This document shows positions 26,487 to 37,480 of a DNA stretch of 64,000 nucleotides, one piece after another (the stretch's first letter is position 1; each line of letters begins with the position of its first letter). The translations under genes were made by a program, and so were the position numbers. The notes under the pieces are model-generated. The model saw only the letters and a program-made list of their open reading frames with translations, made no database searches and was not told the DNA's origin. The DNA is from Deltaproteobacteria bacterium (GTDB lineage Bacteria; Desulfobacterota; Desulfobulbia; Desulfobulbales; Desulfocapsaceae), in the NCBI GenBank assembly GCA_002747825.1, contig PDQQ01000015.1, positions 46,961-110,960 on the forward strand, read 5' to 3'.

Positions 26487-28553
26487 CTAAAATTTTGAGA
26501 TATCACCGACAAGGAGGATCAAATTTCCAAGGGCCGTAAGCAGATTGAGTCGATTTTGACGTATTGCCGGGTCATCGGCCATAACCATGACCTCGTCAAA
26601 AAACCGGTCCACCGGCTCTTTCATCTGCAACAGCAGTTGCAGGGCCTCTAGATATGCGCCGGAAGAGGTCTGCTCGACAACCTCTTTTTCTATTTGAGTA
26701 TACAGCGCAAACAACTCCTTTTCTGCATCGTCAATCAACAGCGTCTGGTCAATCGTATCTTCCTGGTTCTTGCCTGCGATATTGCGGATCCGTTTATAGG
26801 CTGCTGACAGAACAGCAAAGGATGGCTCTCCGTGGAGTTCAACGAGGGCTGCCAGCCTTTTTTGACAAGCATTGACATCATCAAAAGAGCTTGCCAGGAC
26901 GGCTTCGACAGCTCCGGCGACCACGCCCCGTGCCAGCCGGTCATTTCTGAAACGCTCCTTGATAAAATCAAGAATCTGCTCGACCGTAGCCTCACCACCA
27001 TCCACCTTGTCACCGTACAGAGCCAGGGCCTTTACGACAATCTCTCTCAGGGAAAAATGGTACCCTTTTTCTTCGATAATATGCAAAATGGCCAGAGTCG
27101 TTCGACGCAGGGCAAAGGGATCAGCAGTACCGGTGGGAATGAATCCAATACCAAAACATCCGACAAGGCTGTCGAAGCGGTCTGCCAGAGCCAGAATGGC
27201 CCCTGGAGTGCTCTCGGGTACAGCGGCACCGGCCCGCTTTGGCTTGTAATGCTCTTTGATTGCCAAAACAACCGGGCCCTCTTCACCGTCGTTTTCGGCA
27301 TAGGCTGCCCCCATAACCCCTTGCAGTGATGGAAACTCTGCGACCATATCGGTCAGCAGATCGCATTTACAGAGCAGGGCGGCACGGCAGACGGCTTCAG
27401 AAGCTGCCGGCTCTATCAACTCGGCTAAAAGCCGGCCAAGCTTTACCAAGCGCTCCTTCTTTTCAGCCATGGTACCAAGCCGTGCTTGAAAAATTATACC
27501 ATCAAGCCCCTCTACCCGGTCAGCCAGGGGTGTCTGCCGATCACTGTTATAGAAAAAAAGAGCATCCTCAAGCCGGGCACGCAAAACCCGTTCATGTCCG
27601 GCTCTGGTCGTCTCAGGATGCTTCACCCTCGTGTTGTTGACGGCAACAAACCCGGGCATCAATCTTCCTTTCGCATCAACAACGGGGAAATATTTTTGAT
27701 TGACACGCATTGAGGTAATAAGGACCTCTGGAGCGAGCTGCAAGAACTTGCTGTCAAAATTTCCACAGACTCCTACAGGATTTTCGACAAGATTGGTTAT
27801 CGTATCAACCAGCCCCTCATCAACCATCACCGAACCGCCGGCAAGACTTGCGTTCTCGGCCAAGGCCTTGTTGATTTCGACAACCACAGCGGCTCGTCTC
27901 TCAACCGGATCCACGAGAACATCAGCCTCCTTGAGCAGCGCAAAATACTGGGCAAGGCTGTCCACCTCAAGGCTGGTATTGGCGTGGAACCGATGGCCGC
28001 GCGTTCGATTCGAGGCCTCAATACCCTCGTGATGAACGGCCACTTTTTCGCCGTTATATATGGCAAGAAGCCATTGAATTGGCCGGGCGAACGCCAGGTG
28101 CTTGTCCGCCCATCTCATTGACTTGGGAAAAGACAATTCCTTTATAATCTCTGCCAGCAGCTTGCCAAGCAACAGCCTTGTCTCCTGGCCTTTGACCTCA
28201 CGAACCAGACAAAGATACTCCCCTTTCGGGGTAGTGGTTACCTGCAAATCTTCCGGCTGGCTGCCTTTTGAGCGCGCAAACCCTTCGGCGGCTCTGGTAT
28301 AGTTGCCGTCAGCATCGATACCTGCAGCCTGAGACGGCCCTACAAGCTCTTCCCGAATATCCTGCTGACGGGGGGCAAGCCCTTCGACAATCAGAACAAG
28401 CCGTCTGGGGGTTCCCATCACCCGCGATGGGCCATGATCAATTCTCAGCTCTTTTGCCTTGTGCTGGAATCTTTCGCGCAACTGCTCGTACGCCGGCTGG
28501 AGATACCCTGCCGGGATCTCTTCAGTGCCAATTTCAAAAAGTAAATCGTGCAT
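26487..28553 (-). CDS. glyS: Glycyl-tRNA synthetase beta subunit
   Basis: GlyS is the tRNA-binding and anticodon-binding subunit of the heterotetrameric bacterial glycyl-tRNA synthetase. The 688-residue length is typical. Visible marks are 'LLFEIGTEEIPAGYLQPA' at the start, 'SKSMRW'-type 'FPKSMRWADKHLAFARPIQWL', 'HRFH', 'FVAVNNT', 'ADRFDSLVGCFGIGFIPTGTADPFALRR' (as separate motifs) and a C-terminal anticodon-binding DALR domain. The usual partner glyQ is not next to it; instead a FolE2-like gene lies 48 bp upstream on the same strand. Confidence 0.96.
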   Translation of the reverse strand: MHDLLFEIGTEEIPAGYLQPAYEQLRERFQHKAKELRIDHGPSRVMGTPRRLVLIVEGLAPRQQDIREELVGPSQAAGIDADGNYTRAAEGFARSKGSQPEDLQVTTTPKGEYLCLVREVKGQETRLLLGKLLAEIIKELSFPKSMRWADKHLAFARPIQWLLAIYNGEKVAVHHEGIEASNRTRGHRFHANTSLEVDSLAQYFALLKEADVLVDPVERRAAVVVEINKALAENASLAGGSVMVDEGLVDTITNLVENPVGVCGNFDSKFLQLAPEVLITSMRVNQKYFPVVDAKGRLMPGFVAVNNTRVKHPETTRAGHERVLRARLEDALFFYNSDRQTPLADRVEGLDGIIFQARLGTMAEKKERLVKLGRLLAELIEPAASEAVCRAALLCKCDLLTDMVAEFPSLQGVMGAAYAENDGEEGPVVLAIKEHYKPKRAGAAVPESTPGAILALADRFDSLVGCFGIGFIPTGTADPFALRRTTLAILHIIEEKGYHFSLREIVVKALALYGDKVDGGEATVEQILDFIKERFRNDRLARGVVAGAVEAVLASSFDDVNACQKRLAALVELHGEPSFAVLSAAYKRIRNIAGKNQEDTIDQTLLIDDAEKELFALYTQIEKEVVEQTSSGAYLEALQLLLQMKEPVDRFFDEVMVMADDPAIRQNRLNLLTALGNLILLVGDISKF

Positions 28554-28601
28554 ACCTTCGGCCCATAAAAAGAAATTTATCTGAAACTCAGACGTACAGG
28601 A

Positions 28602-29336
28602 TCAAGCCGTACCAGAGTCAGTGGATTCAATCACCGCAAAACTTGAGAACTCGCTGCAATAATTCTTGACAGTTACCGAGAACCAGGAGATTTCTGCAAC
28701 CTTTTCCAAGGATTGGGCTATCGCCTGTGCAAGCGAACGGACGCGGAGAGAAACGCTGTCATCCTGGGAGCCCTCCACCTCTTGATCCAAGGTCGTACTG
28801 ACCAGTTCGACAAGATCTTCTATCCAGTAGAAATGAACCAGCCTGACCGTCACTTGGGCTTCGCCCCAGGCCCCAGGGGCAGAAAGAGTGTTCTGCTTTT
28901 TTGCCCCACAAACAGGAAGATGTATCGGAACGTTAATTTGCAGGGAAAGCTCATTTTCATCTGTTAACGAGCCATGCATTCTGCACCTGTAGCGGGTAAG
29001 TGTCTTGTGCCCATGCCGTCCGTGCCTAAAAAAATACGGGAACTCAAGCTCGAGATGAGAGGCCTCAGCATCAAGTCTTTCCTTCATCTTGCAGAGCATA
29101 TCCGAGAAATGTCTTATGGTGATCGCACCATGAAACTCGTTGAGTATTTCGACAAAGCGACTCATATGCGTCCCCTTAAATTTATGGGGAAGGTTCACAT
29201 ACAGACTGGCATTGGCAATCGTGTGCTGGGTCTTTTGTGCCTTGTCTTTGAGTCTGATCGGATACGACACCTCTTTGACTCCAACCTTGGCTATATTTAT
29301 GCGGCGGCTGTCGAGTTGACTCTGTATATCCTTCAT
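28602..29336 (-). CDS. FolE2-like protein (GTP cyclohydrolase IB family) lacking key metal-site motifs
   Basis: The 244-residue N-terminal two-thirds match the GTP cyclohydrolase IB family: 'DIQSQLDSRRINIAKVGVKE', 'VNLPHKFKGTHMSRFVEIL' and 'LELEFPYFFRH'. Active FolE2 opens the GTP ring to dihydroneopterin triphosphate using a metal. Compared with the motifs I recall from active FolE2, the CPCS motif is PVCGA (141-145), AHNQR is AWGEA (156-160), the KRPDE/AYENPRFVED stretch is missing or replaced by VEGSQDDS, and the NxESIHxH motif is NYCSEFSSF (225-233). One cysteine may remain equivalent. It may have lost activity or acquired another role. It lies 48 bp upstream of glyS. Confidence 0.75.
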   Translation of the reverse strand: MKDIQSQLDSRRINIAKVGVKEVSYPIRLKDKAQKTQHTIANASLYVNLPHKFKGTHMSRFVEILNEFHGAITIRHFSDMLCKMKERLDAEASHLELEFPYFFRHGRHGHKTLTRYRCRMHGSLTDENELSLQINVPIHLPVCGAKKQNTLSAPGAWGEAQVTVRLVHFYWIEDLVELVSTTLDQEVEGSQDDSVSLRVRSLAQAIAQSLEKVAEISWFSVTVKNYCSEFSSFAVIESTDSGTA

Positions 29337-29426
29337 CGATGATGTGTTCTATTTCGGGAAAAAAGTAAAAAAACAGGTTTGCAGAACCAGGCCCTTTTTC
29401 TTAACAATCGGGCATCTCAAGCGATT

Positions 29427-30422
29427 TTACGACACCGCTTTCAAAAAAGAAACCGCCTCCTCCGGAGGCAGAGGATTTATGTAAAAACCCGAACCCCATT
29501 CAAAACCGGCAATAGACGTCAATTTGGGGACAATCTCGAAATGCCAGTGGTAATATTCCAATCCACCAGAATGAAGCGGTTCGGTGTGCAGCACAAAGTT
29601 ATAGGGAACCCCGGCAATACATCCGCAAAGTCTTTTCAGGGATTCAGCAAAAATCTCGGCAAGCCCCAGCAACTGCTGATCATTGACAGAAGAAAAGGCA
29701 GAATGGTGCAACTTTGGCAGGATGCACATCTCAAACGGGGTTCGTGAGGCAAAAGGAGCGACACAGACAAAGGCGTCGTTCTGACAAACCACCCGAACCT
29801 CACTGTTCAGTTCCTGCCTGATGATATCACAAAAGACACAACGTTCCTTGTTTTGGTAGTGTGCTTTGGCACCGGCAAGCTCGGCATCGATCATCTGGGG
29901 TAGGATTGGCAGGGCAATCAGCTGAGAATGCGAATGCTCAAGTGACGCTCCAGCCGCCTTGCCATGGTTTTTAAAGACCATAATATACCGAAAACGGGGG
30001 TCTTTTTGCAGATCCAGAATTCTCTCCCTGTAGGCTTGGAAGACCCGGGCCATCTTTTCTCTGGAAAAATCGGCAAAAACCTCATCGTGTCGAGGGGTTT
30101 CAATAACCACTTCATGGGCCCCTATACCATTCATCTGGTCGTAGAGCCCCACCCCTTCTCTATTCAGCCCACCTTCGATAACAAGGGCCGGATATTTATT
30201 GGGAACAACCCGAACCTCCCAGGAACCTTTCACGGCCTCCGAGCTGTCATCATAAAGGGTCAGGACCTCGCTCGGAGTAAAAGATTCGTTGCCGTTACAC
30301 AGAGGACAAAAGCCTTCGACAGCAGGCGGCGCCTCGACAGCAAAGTCGGAAGGCCGCTTACTCCGCTCCCGGGCGACAATAACCCATCTTCCGATAACGG
30401 GATCTTTACGAAGCTCAGGCAT
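29427..30422 (-). CDS. galT: Galactose-1-phosphate uridylyltransferase
   Basis: GalT of the HIT superfamily exchanges UMP between UDP-glucose and galactose-1-phosphate. The 331-residue protein begins 'MPELRKDPVIGRWVIVA', contains zinc-type cysteines 'FCPLCNGNE', 'VVPNKYPAL', 'MVFKNHGKAAGASLEHSHSQ' with the catalytic His triad (HSHSQ in place of the common HPHSQ) and 'ERCVFCDI'. The C-terminal 'EYYHWHFEIVPKL' is typical of this bacterial/archaeal branch. It begins five bases after the dksA stop and likely follows it in one operon (moaC-dksA-galT). Confidence 0.93.
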   Translation of the reverse strand: MPELRKDPVIGRWVIVARERSKRPSDFAVEAPPAVEGFCPLCNGNESFTPSEVLTLYDDSSEAVKGSWEVRVVPNKYPALVIEGGLNREGVGLYDQMNGIGAHEVVIETPRHDEVFADFSREKMARVFQAYRERILDLQKDPRFRYIMVFKNHGKAAGASLEHSHSQLIALPILPQMIDAELAGAKAHYQNKERCVFCDIIRQELNSEVRVVCQNDAFVCVAPFASRTPFEMCILPKLHHSAFSSVNDQQLLGLAEIFAESLKRLCGCIAGVPYNFVLHTEPLHSGGLEYYHWHFEIVPKLTSIAGFEWGSGFYINPLPPEEAVSFLKAVS

Positions 30423-30427
30423 CTTAG

Positions 30428-30790
30428 CTATAACCCCTGTGATTTTTCCTTGTTCTCCTGTGCTGTCTTACAGTCAATACACAGTGTTGTAACAGGTCTG
30501 GCCTCAAGACGCTTGAGACCAATCTCTCGTTCGCACTCTTCACAAATGCCAAAAGATCCGTCATCAATACGGGCAAGAGCTGCATTAATTTTGGCAAACA
30601 GCCTGCCTTCCCGTTCGCGGATGCGAAGCTCAAAATTTCGACCGGATTCAATAGTTGCCCGATCATTGGGATCCGGAATATTTCCTGTCTGAGCCGTCAT
30701 TGCATCAAGGGTTTTTCCGGCTTCTTCGAGCAATTCCTGCTTTTTCTCTTCAAGCTGTTGGCGAAAAAAATCGAGTTTTTTCTTGTTCAT
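30428..30790 (-). CDS. dksA: DksA/TraR-family zinc-finger transcription factor
   Basis: DksA enters the RNA polymerase secondary channel and works with ppGpp to retune transcription. The 120-residue protein has the N-terminal coiled coil ('KLDFFRQQLEEKKQELLEEA'), a 'DPNDRATIESGRN' segment in place of the coiled-coil tip, and the C4 zinc finger 'CEECEREIGLKRLEARPVTTLCIDC' (read as CxxC ... CxxC). It lies 42 bp after moaC and 5 bp before galT on the same strand. The tip sequence lacks the exact DxxDxA layout of E. coli, but 'DPNDRA' matches DxxDxA. Confidence 0.92.
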   Translation of the reverse strand: MNKKKLDFFRQQLEEKKQELLEEAGKTLDAMTAQTGNIPDPNDRATIESGRNFELRIREREGRLFAKINAALARIDDGSFGICEECEREIGLKRLEARPVTTLCIDCKTAQENKEKSQGL

Positions 30791-30832
30791 AATGTAGTAC
30801 GAACCCTCATCTATTATTGCGCGGAAAAGGAC

Positions 30833-31321
30833 CTATCCTCGAACGTAAGTGCCACTCTTTCCACCTTTCTTTTTTAATAAACGGATATCATATATAACCA
30901 TGTCCTTATCGATTGCCTTGCACATATCGTAAATTGTCAGTGCCGCAACCGAGACCGCGGTCAAGGCCTCCATCTCCACCCCGGTTTTACCACACATCTT
31001 TACCGTCGCACTGATGTCGATAACAGGATTCTCCTGCTGAAAAGAGAAATCAAGACTGATATTACTTATCATCAGCGGATGGCAGAGCGGGATAAGGCTA
31101 TCAACCTTCTTGGCGGCCATTATCCCGGCAATCCGGGCCACACCGAGGACATCGCCCTTGGCCACAGAGCCCTCCTTGACCATTGCAAAGGCAGTCGCGG
31201 ACATCGAGATATGTCCTGCGGCAGTCGCCTCACGCCGGGTGACCTCCTTGACTCCTACATCGACCATCAACGCGTTTCCATCGGCGTCGAAATGGGTGAA
31301 CTTTTTCTCAGTTTCAGTCAT
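30833..31321 (-). CDS. moaC: Cyclic pyranopterin monophosphate synthase MoaC
   Basis: MoaC, with MoaA, makes cyclic pyranopterin monophosphate, the first intermediate of molybdenum cofactor synthesis from GTP. The 162-residue protein has '[18 protein letters not shown]', '[15 protein letters not shown]', '[25 protein letters not shown]' (as two blocks) and 'KSGTY', covering the active-site lysine and histidine regions. AAGGAG stands eight bases before the ATG. It leads the moaC-dksA-galT run; moaA is not in the window. Confidence 0.96.
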   Translation of the reverse strand: MTETEKKFTHFDADGNALMVDVGVKEVTRREATAAGHISMSATAFAMVKEGSVAKGDVLGVARIAGIMAAKKVDSLIPLCHPLMISNISLDFSFQQENPVIDISATVKMCGKTGVEMEALTAVSVAALTIYDMCKAIDKDMVIYDIRLLKKKGGKSGTYVRG

Positions 31322-31421
31322 ATCAACAGCTCCTTCCGATCTTTTTCCCGATGTATCGAATACATATACGCAACCGTCAAGGAAAAAAACAGCTCATCAG
31401 CCAAGCAAAGGAAAGAGAACA

Positions 31422-31553
31422 ATGGAAGAAAAAAAAACAGCAGACCGCACCTCAAAGAAAAGACCTGTAAAAACGTCCAGACCCGCCCAGCTCATCAAAG
31501 AGTCTGAGACCATTCCTACTTCTTGCCAAGGACATCATGAAACAGTTTTTTAA
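31422..31553 (+). CDS. Possible small basic ORF (43 aa)
   Basis: An ATG with AGGAAAGAG upstream opens a 43-codon frame rich in Lys, Arg, Ser and Thr ('[18 protein letters not shown]'). It lies in the gap between moaC and dnaJ, antisense to both, and overlaps the dnaJ 3' end by 38 bp. No family is recognised. The ribosome site is good, but the short length and overlap leave it uncertain. Confidence 0.25.
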   Translation: MEEKKTADRTSKKRPVKTSRPAQLIKESETIPTSCQGHHETVF

Positions 31554-32643
31554 AAAATCCTTCCTCTTCTGTGGCCTGTCCCCGCTCCTCGGATAATTCT
31601 TCGAATTTACGGAGCATCTCTTTCTGCTCATCGCATAAATTCACCGGTGTCATAACACGCAGCTCAACAATCATATCGCCGACCGAACGGCCTCTGCGGA
31701 TGCTGGGTACCCCCTCCTTGCGGATTGTGAAACGATCTCCAGACTGACTGCCCGGCGGAATAGTCAGTCTCTTGCTGCCGTTAACGGTCGGCACCTCGAC
31801 AACCGCGCCCAGGGCAGCCTTGGCCATGGAAACCGGCAAACGACAGTAGATGGTATCCTGATCACGTTGAAAAAATTCATGATTTTCAACATGCACCACG
31901 ACATAAAGATCACCGGCAGGACCGCCCCTTCTGCCGCCCTCACCTTCTCCACGCAGTCTCATCCGCGCACCGGTATCAACCCCTGCCGGGATCTTCAGTG
32001 ATACCTTCTTGGTTTTTTCGACCAGCCCTGTGCCACTGCAGTCCCCACAAGGTTCGGTCACCAGGGACCCTTCCCCGTTGCAGCTTCGGCAGGTCGAGCG
32101 CATCTGAAAAAAGCCCTGCGAATGGACAACCTGACCGCGCCCGCCACAGACAGAGCAGACCTGCCGCTCGTATCCCGGTCTGCTGCCACCGCCTTCACAG
32201 GTCCAGCAGGTATCCTTACGGGTAAGCTCCACCTCTTTTGTGACACCGTGAACGGCCTCCATAAAGCTTATCTCGATATCATAGCGCAGATCGTTGCCTG
32301 GAACCGGGCCGTTACTTCTTGCCCTCGAATGTTGACTGCCAAAGCCGAAGATATCGCCAAAGATATCACCAAAGCTGGAAAAGATATCCTCCGCATTACC
32401 CGGCCCGCTATAGCCACTGTTCTTGAGCCCTTCATGGCCATAGGTGTTGTATATCTGGCGTTTGTTGTCATCACTGAGGACCTCGTAGGCTTCAGTACAG
32501 GACTTAAACATATCCTCCGCCTCTTTATCTCCGGGGTTACGGTCCGGATGATACTTCATGGCAAGCTTCCGATATGCCTTTTTTATTTCGCCACGATCCG
32601 CCGTCCGACTGACGGAGAGGATCTCGTAGTAATCAACCTTCAT
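31516..32643 (-). CDS. dnaJ: Chaperone protein DnaJ
   Basis: DnaJ delivers unfolded proteins to DnaK and stimulates its ATPase. The 375-residue class A layout is complete: J domain with '[10 protein letters not shown]', a G/F-rich linker ('[22 protein letters not shown]' region), four CxxCxGxG zinc motifs ([32 protein letters not shown]), and two C-terminal substrate domains. The ATG at 32643 lies inside the 3' end of rpoZ (11-bp overlap), so they are coupled. dnaK and grpE are not adjacent. Confidence 0.96.
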   Translation of the reverse strand: MKVDYYEILSVSRTADRGEIKKAYRKLAMKYHPDRNPGDKEAEDMFKSCTEAYEVLSDDNKRQIYNTYGHEGLKNSGYSGPGNAEDIFSSFGDIFGDIFGFGSQHSRARSNGPVPGNDLRYDIEISFMEAVHGVTKEVELTRKDTCWTCEGGGSRPGYERQVCSVCGGRGQVVHSQGFFQMRSTCRSCNGEGSLVTEPCGDCSGTGLVEKTKKVSLKIPAGVDTGARMRLRGEGEGGRRGGPAGDLYVVVHVENHEFFQRDQDTIYCRLPVSMAKAALGAVVEVPTVNGSKRLTIPPGSQSGDRFTIRKEGVPSIRRGRSVGDMIVELRVMTPVNLCDEQKEMLRKFEELSEERGQATEEEGFFKKLFHDVLGKK

Positions 32644-32926
32644 TTTCGACAACCACCGTACTCTCAGACGTCTTTCCGCCCTCTTTCAGAAAATCGTTGT
32701 CATCGTTTTCTTCAAAAAGAACGGGCAATTCTTCAATGTTTTCAAAGGTCACCTTGCCATCGGCTATTTCACGGAGGGTCATCACAATTTCCTGATTCTT
32801 TCCCTCGGTAAGGTAAGGTTCACCCTTACGGTGCTGGCGTATACGCTTCACAGCCAGATGAATCAGGTTAAAGCGGTTATCGTCTCCGACTTCGTCAAGG
32901 CAGTCTTCACAGGTAATTCGAGCCAT
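32633..32926 (-). CDS. rpoZ: DNA-directed RNA polymerase omega subunit
   Basis: Omega helps assemble and stabilise RNA polymerase by binding the beta' subunit. The 97-residue protein starts '[31 protein letters not shown]' (in two pieces), close to the canonical 'MARVTVEDC...NRFDLVLLAAKRARQ', and continues with '[16 protein letters not shown]', matching 'NKPTVIALREIAEGKI'. AGAGGAAAAA precedes the ATG at 32926. The acidic tail is longer than in E. coli. It overlaps dnaJ by 11 bp. Confidence 0.93.
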   Translation of the reverse strand: MARITCEDCLDEVGDDNRFNLIHLAVKRIRQHRKGEPYLTEGKNQEIVMTLREIADGKVTFENIEELPVLFEENDDNDFLKEGGKTSESTVVVENEG

Positions 32927-33016
32927 TTTTTCCTCTTTCTGTGTCTTTGTAGCCAAACAGGCTCAGTTCAGGTCATCGTTGTTATGAGACCGTAACATGT
33001 CATATGCAAAATATTT

Positions 33017-34771
<1,755 letters not shown>

Positions 34772-35227
34772 ATGTTTGGTATAGGGCTTCCGGAAATGAT
34801 TCTTATAATGGCGATAGCCCTTATCGTCGTTGGTCCAGACAAGCTGCCGGACCTGGCCAGGTCTCTTGCCAAAGGTATTCTGGAGTTAAAGAAAACAGCC
34901 GAGGGTCTCAAAGAAACCATCGCGGAGGAAAGCGATCTGCTTGAGGAGGTTCGACCAGACCTTGAGTTGGCCGCAAAAAATCTTAGAAAAAACCTTGTTG
35001 AGCCTTCGCCTTTTCTCGACGATGAAATTGTCGGCCATCAGGGCGTAAACCCGTCTCCAACACCCGCCCCCGACGTTGTTGCAAGTGCCTACGAGGAGGT
35101 CATACGGGCAAGCAGAGTACAAGACCACAACGACAAGGATGTCTTGGAAGCAACAACAGAGGCCGAAAAGCGACAAGAGAAATCGGACAATACAGCAAGA
35201 TCTGCAGAGGATGTAACAAAACTCTAG
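34772..35227 (+). CDS. tatB: Sec-independent translocase subunit TatB
   Basis: TatB and TatC form the receptor that recognises twin-arginine signal peptides of folded exported proteins. The 151-residue protein starts at the ATG at 34772 (AGGA upstream) with 'MFGIGLPEMILIMAIALIVV' (the single membrane helix with the conserved Glu), then 'GPDKLPDLARSLAKGI' and an amphipathic helix, then a long charged tail. Length and the adjacent tatC favour TatB over TatA. Sulfate reducers export Tat-dependent hydrogenases and reductases. Confidence 0.9.
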   Translation: MFGIGLPEMILIMAIALIVVGPDKLPDLARSLAKGILELKKTAEGLKETIAEESDLLEEVRPDLELAAKNLRKNLVEPSPFLDDEIVGHQGVNPSPTPAPDVVASAYEEVIRASRVQDHNDKDVLEATTEAEKRQEKSDNTARSAEDVTKL

Positions 35228-35386
35228 TCTGATTTTTTACCAACTCTGTCATCCCACAGCTAAGGCACCATTAGCATGTATTATCATACAGATACGCTAT
35301 GACCGGGCTCGGCGCATAAAAACAGCAACGCCTGGGAGGCAGACGGCTTGCCGGAAGTTGCGGCATGACAGGAGACAGATAACGAG

Positions 35387-36163
35387 ATGTCTGGTTATAA
35401 TCTGGAAAAAACGATCCCCGTTCTGGAGAGGAGTATCGCCCTGTTCAGGCCCCATCATCTCGAACTCCGCAAACGACTGATTCGGGTCTGCCTGAGCATT
35501 GTCTTTTTTACCGTCGTTGCCTATATCTTTTCCGAAAGAATTGCCAAGGTCTTTATCAGTCCGCTTTTTCAGGCAAGTCCGCTGACCTACAGGCTGGTCT
35601 ACACCAATCTGCCGGAGGCCTTTCTGGCATATATCAAGATTGCCCTTATTGTCGGCACGATGTGCTCGATGCCGGTTATGCTCTATCAACTCTGGCGTTT
35701 CGTTGCCCCCGGGCTCAAAGAAAACGAGAAAAAGATCGCCCTGACCATTATTTTCTGGTCGACGCTGCTTTTTGCCGGAGGGGCCTGCTTTGCCTTCTTT
35801 GCGGTGATCCCCCAAATGCTCACCTATTTTATGAGCTATGCCAGTGAATCGCTGGAACCCCTGCCCAAAATCGGCAAATACCTCACCTTTATTGCCCGGA
35901 CGGTCTTTGCCTTTGGTCTCGCTTTTCAGATCCCCTTTCTCATCGTCATGACCAGTAAAACCGGTCTGATAACGATAGACTACTTCAGGAAAAAACGACT
36001 GTATTCGACCATTGGCATGATCGTTCTTGCCTTTATGCTGGCGGCCGGCGATATTATGGCCACACTTCTTTTGGTCATACCTCTGCTTCTGCTCTATGAG
36101 ACGGGTATCTTTCTGGGGTCGCTTTTTACAGAGAAAAAAGGCAACATCCCCGACAAGGCTTGA
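35387..36163 (+). CDS. tatC: Sec-independent translocase subunit TatC
   Basis: TatC is the six-helix core of the Tat receptor. The 258-residue protein has a cytoplasmic N-terminus with the signal-peptide-binding 'HHLELRKRLI', hydrophobic helices around 'VCLSIVFFTVVAYIFS', 'YIKIALIVGTMCSMPVMLYQ', 'IIFWSTLLFAGGACFAFFAV', 'TVFAFGLAFQIPFLIVM' and 'LLLVIPLLLLYETGIFLG', and the conserved 'FVAPGLKENEK'. ACAGGAG precedes the ATG. It lies 159 bp after tatB on the same strand. Confidence 0.95.
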   Translation: MSGYNLEKTIPVLERSIALFRPHHLELRKRLIRVCLSIVFFTVVAYIFSERIAKVFISPLFQASPLTYRLVYTNLPEAFLAYIKIALIVGTMCSMPVMLYQLWRFVAPGLKENEKKIALTIIFWSTLLFAGGACFAFFAVIPQMLTYFMSYASESLEPLPKIGKYLTFIARTVFAFGLAFQIPFLIVMTSKTGLITIDYFRKKRLYSTIGMIVLAFMLAAGDIMATLLLVIPLLLLYETGIFLGSLFTEKKGNIPDKA

Positions 36164-36191
36164 TCGACAGAAGTCTCGTAATAAAAAAGTT

Positions 36192-37274
36192 CTACTGTTC
36201 GAGAACCCTGTCCACTTCGGCCATGCTCACCTCAGGGGTGATAAGGGTGCTGCCGATAGAGGTCGGGAGTATGTAGTGGACCTTGCCGGAAACCACCTTT
36301 TTGTCACGCAACAGATATTGCTTGATTTTCTGCCGGTCAAGATCTTCGGGAACCGAATCGGGCAGATCGTAGAGACGTAAAATCTGCAGGATCGCTGCCA
36401 TCTCGGCAGAGCTGAGCAGGCCCTTGTGCAGGGCAATCCTTGCGGCAGCGGCCATACCGACGGCCACGGCAAGACCGTGGATTATCGAAAAACCAGAGGC
36501 TGCTTCAACGGCATGTCCTATGGTATGGCCATAGTTCAAGATACGGCGCATTCCGCCTTCACGCTCATCTTCGGCCACCACCTCGGCTTTGATTTGACAG
36601 CAGGTTGCAATTGTCTGCAGCAGAGGCTCCTTTTCCTGAGCAAGGATCCTCGCAGAGTTGTTGGCAAGAAATTGAAAAAAGTCCTTGTCACGTATAATTG
36701 CATACTTAATCACCTCGGCAAGCCCACCCAGAAGTTCCTGACGGGGCAGGGTTTCCAGCACCAGTGGATCGATAAACACAGCCTGTGGCTGATAAAAGGC
36801 CCCCAGAAGGTTTTTGCCTTCCGGGATATCCACCCCTGTTTTACCGCCAACGGAGCTGTCAACCTGGGCAAGCAGTGTTGTCGGCACCTGGACAAAGGCA
36901 ATCCCCCGCATATACATCGAGGCCAAAAAACCAGCCATATCCCCAGGAACCCCACCACCAAGGGCGATGATCGCATCCTTCCGGTCAAAGCCAGCGTTTG
37001 CCAAGGCACTGGCCAGCCGAGAAAGCACAGTCAGGTTTTTGCTTTTTTCACCGGCTGCAAAAACAAAGTTCTCAGCAGACAGGCCACACTCTTTGAGATG
37101 CTGCAGGAGTCGATCTCCATAGAGATCAGCTACATTACTATCTGTAATAACAGCGTATTTATTCCCCAGACGCTCTTGTCTCAGATATCTTCCCACCTCC
37201 TCCAGGCAGGAAGTCTTCAGAAAAATGGGGTAGGTTCTGTTCCCCAGACCAACCGTTAATTCAGATACCATCAT
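36192..37274 (-). CDS. aroB: 3-dehydroquinate synthase
   Basis: AroB closes DAHP to 3-dehydroquinate in the shikimate pathway, using NAD and zinc. The 360-residue protein shows 'FAAGEKSKNL', 'IALGGGVPGDMAGFLASMYMRG' (GGGxxxD, in parts), 'VQVPTTLLAQVDSSVGGKTGVD', 'GGLAEVIKYAIIRD' with metal ligand Glu, and 'LNYGHTIGHAVEAA' with metal-binding histidines. The ORF opens ATGATG; GAGG spacing slightly favours the second ATG at 37271. It converges on tatC, 28 bp apart. Confidence 0.96.
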   Translation of the reverse strand: MMVSELTVGLGNRTYPIFLKTSCLEEVGRYLRQERLGNKYAVITDSNVADLYGDRLLQHLKECGLSAENFVFAAGEKSKNLTVLSRLASALANAGFDRKDAIIALGGGVPGDMAGFLASMYMRGIAFVQVPTTLLAQVDSSVGGKTGVDIPEGKNLLGAFYQPQAVFIDPLVLETLPRQELLGGLAEVIKYAIIRDKDFFQFLANNSARILAQEKEPLLQTIATCCQIKAEVVAEDEREGGMRRILNYGHTIGHAVEAASGFSIIHGLAVAVGMAAAARIALHKGLLSSAEMAAILQILRLYDLPDSVPEDLDRQKIKQYLLRDKKVVSGKVHYILPTSIGSTLITPEVSMAEVDRVLEQ

Positions 37275-37421
37275 TTCCTCGAATAGAGCTGTTTATCGGA
37301 TCCGGCAATTTTGCAAATTTCTTATCCATAACGTTTTTTAGACGACAGAATGTTTACCCTCTTTCCCATCTCTCTTCGAGAAAAAATTCTGCTCATTGGC
37401 AAATTTCAGAAAACAATTCAT

Positions 37422-37458
37422 AAAAAAAGGAGACACCGCGCTCGCACGGTGTCTCCTT
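37422..37458 (-). terminator. Intrinsic terminator of sat
   Basis: A 12-bp stem (AAGGAGACACCG at 37427-37438 with CGGTGTCTCCTT at 37447-37458) around an eight-base loop, followed on the minus strand by a T-run (37422-37428). It lies 22 bp beyond the sat stop codon and is a classic rho-independent terminator. Confidence 0.9.
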
Positions 37459-37480
37459 GCAAAGCCAGTCAGGCGAAGGG

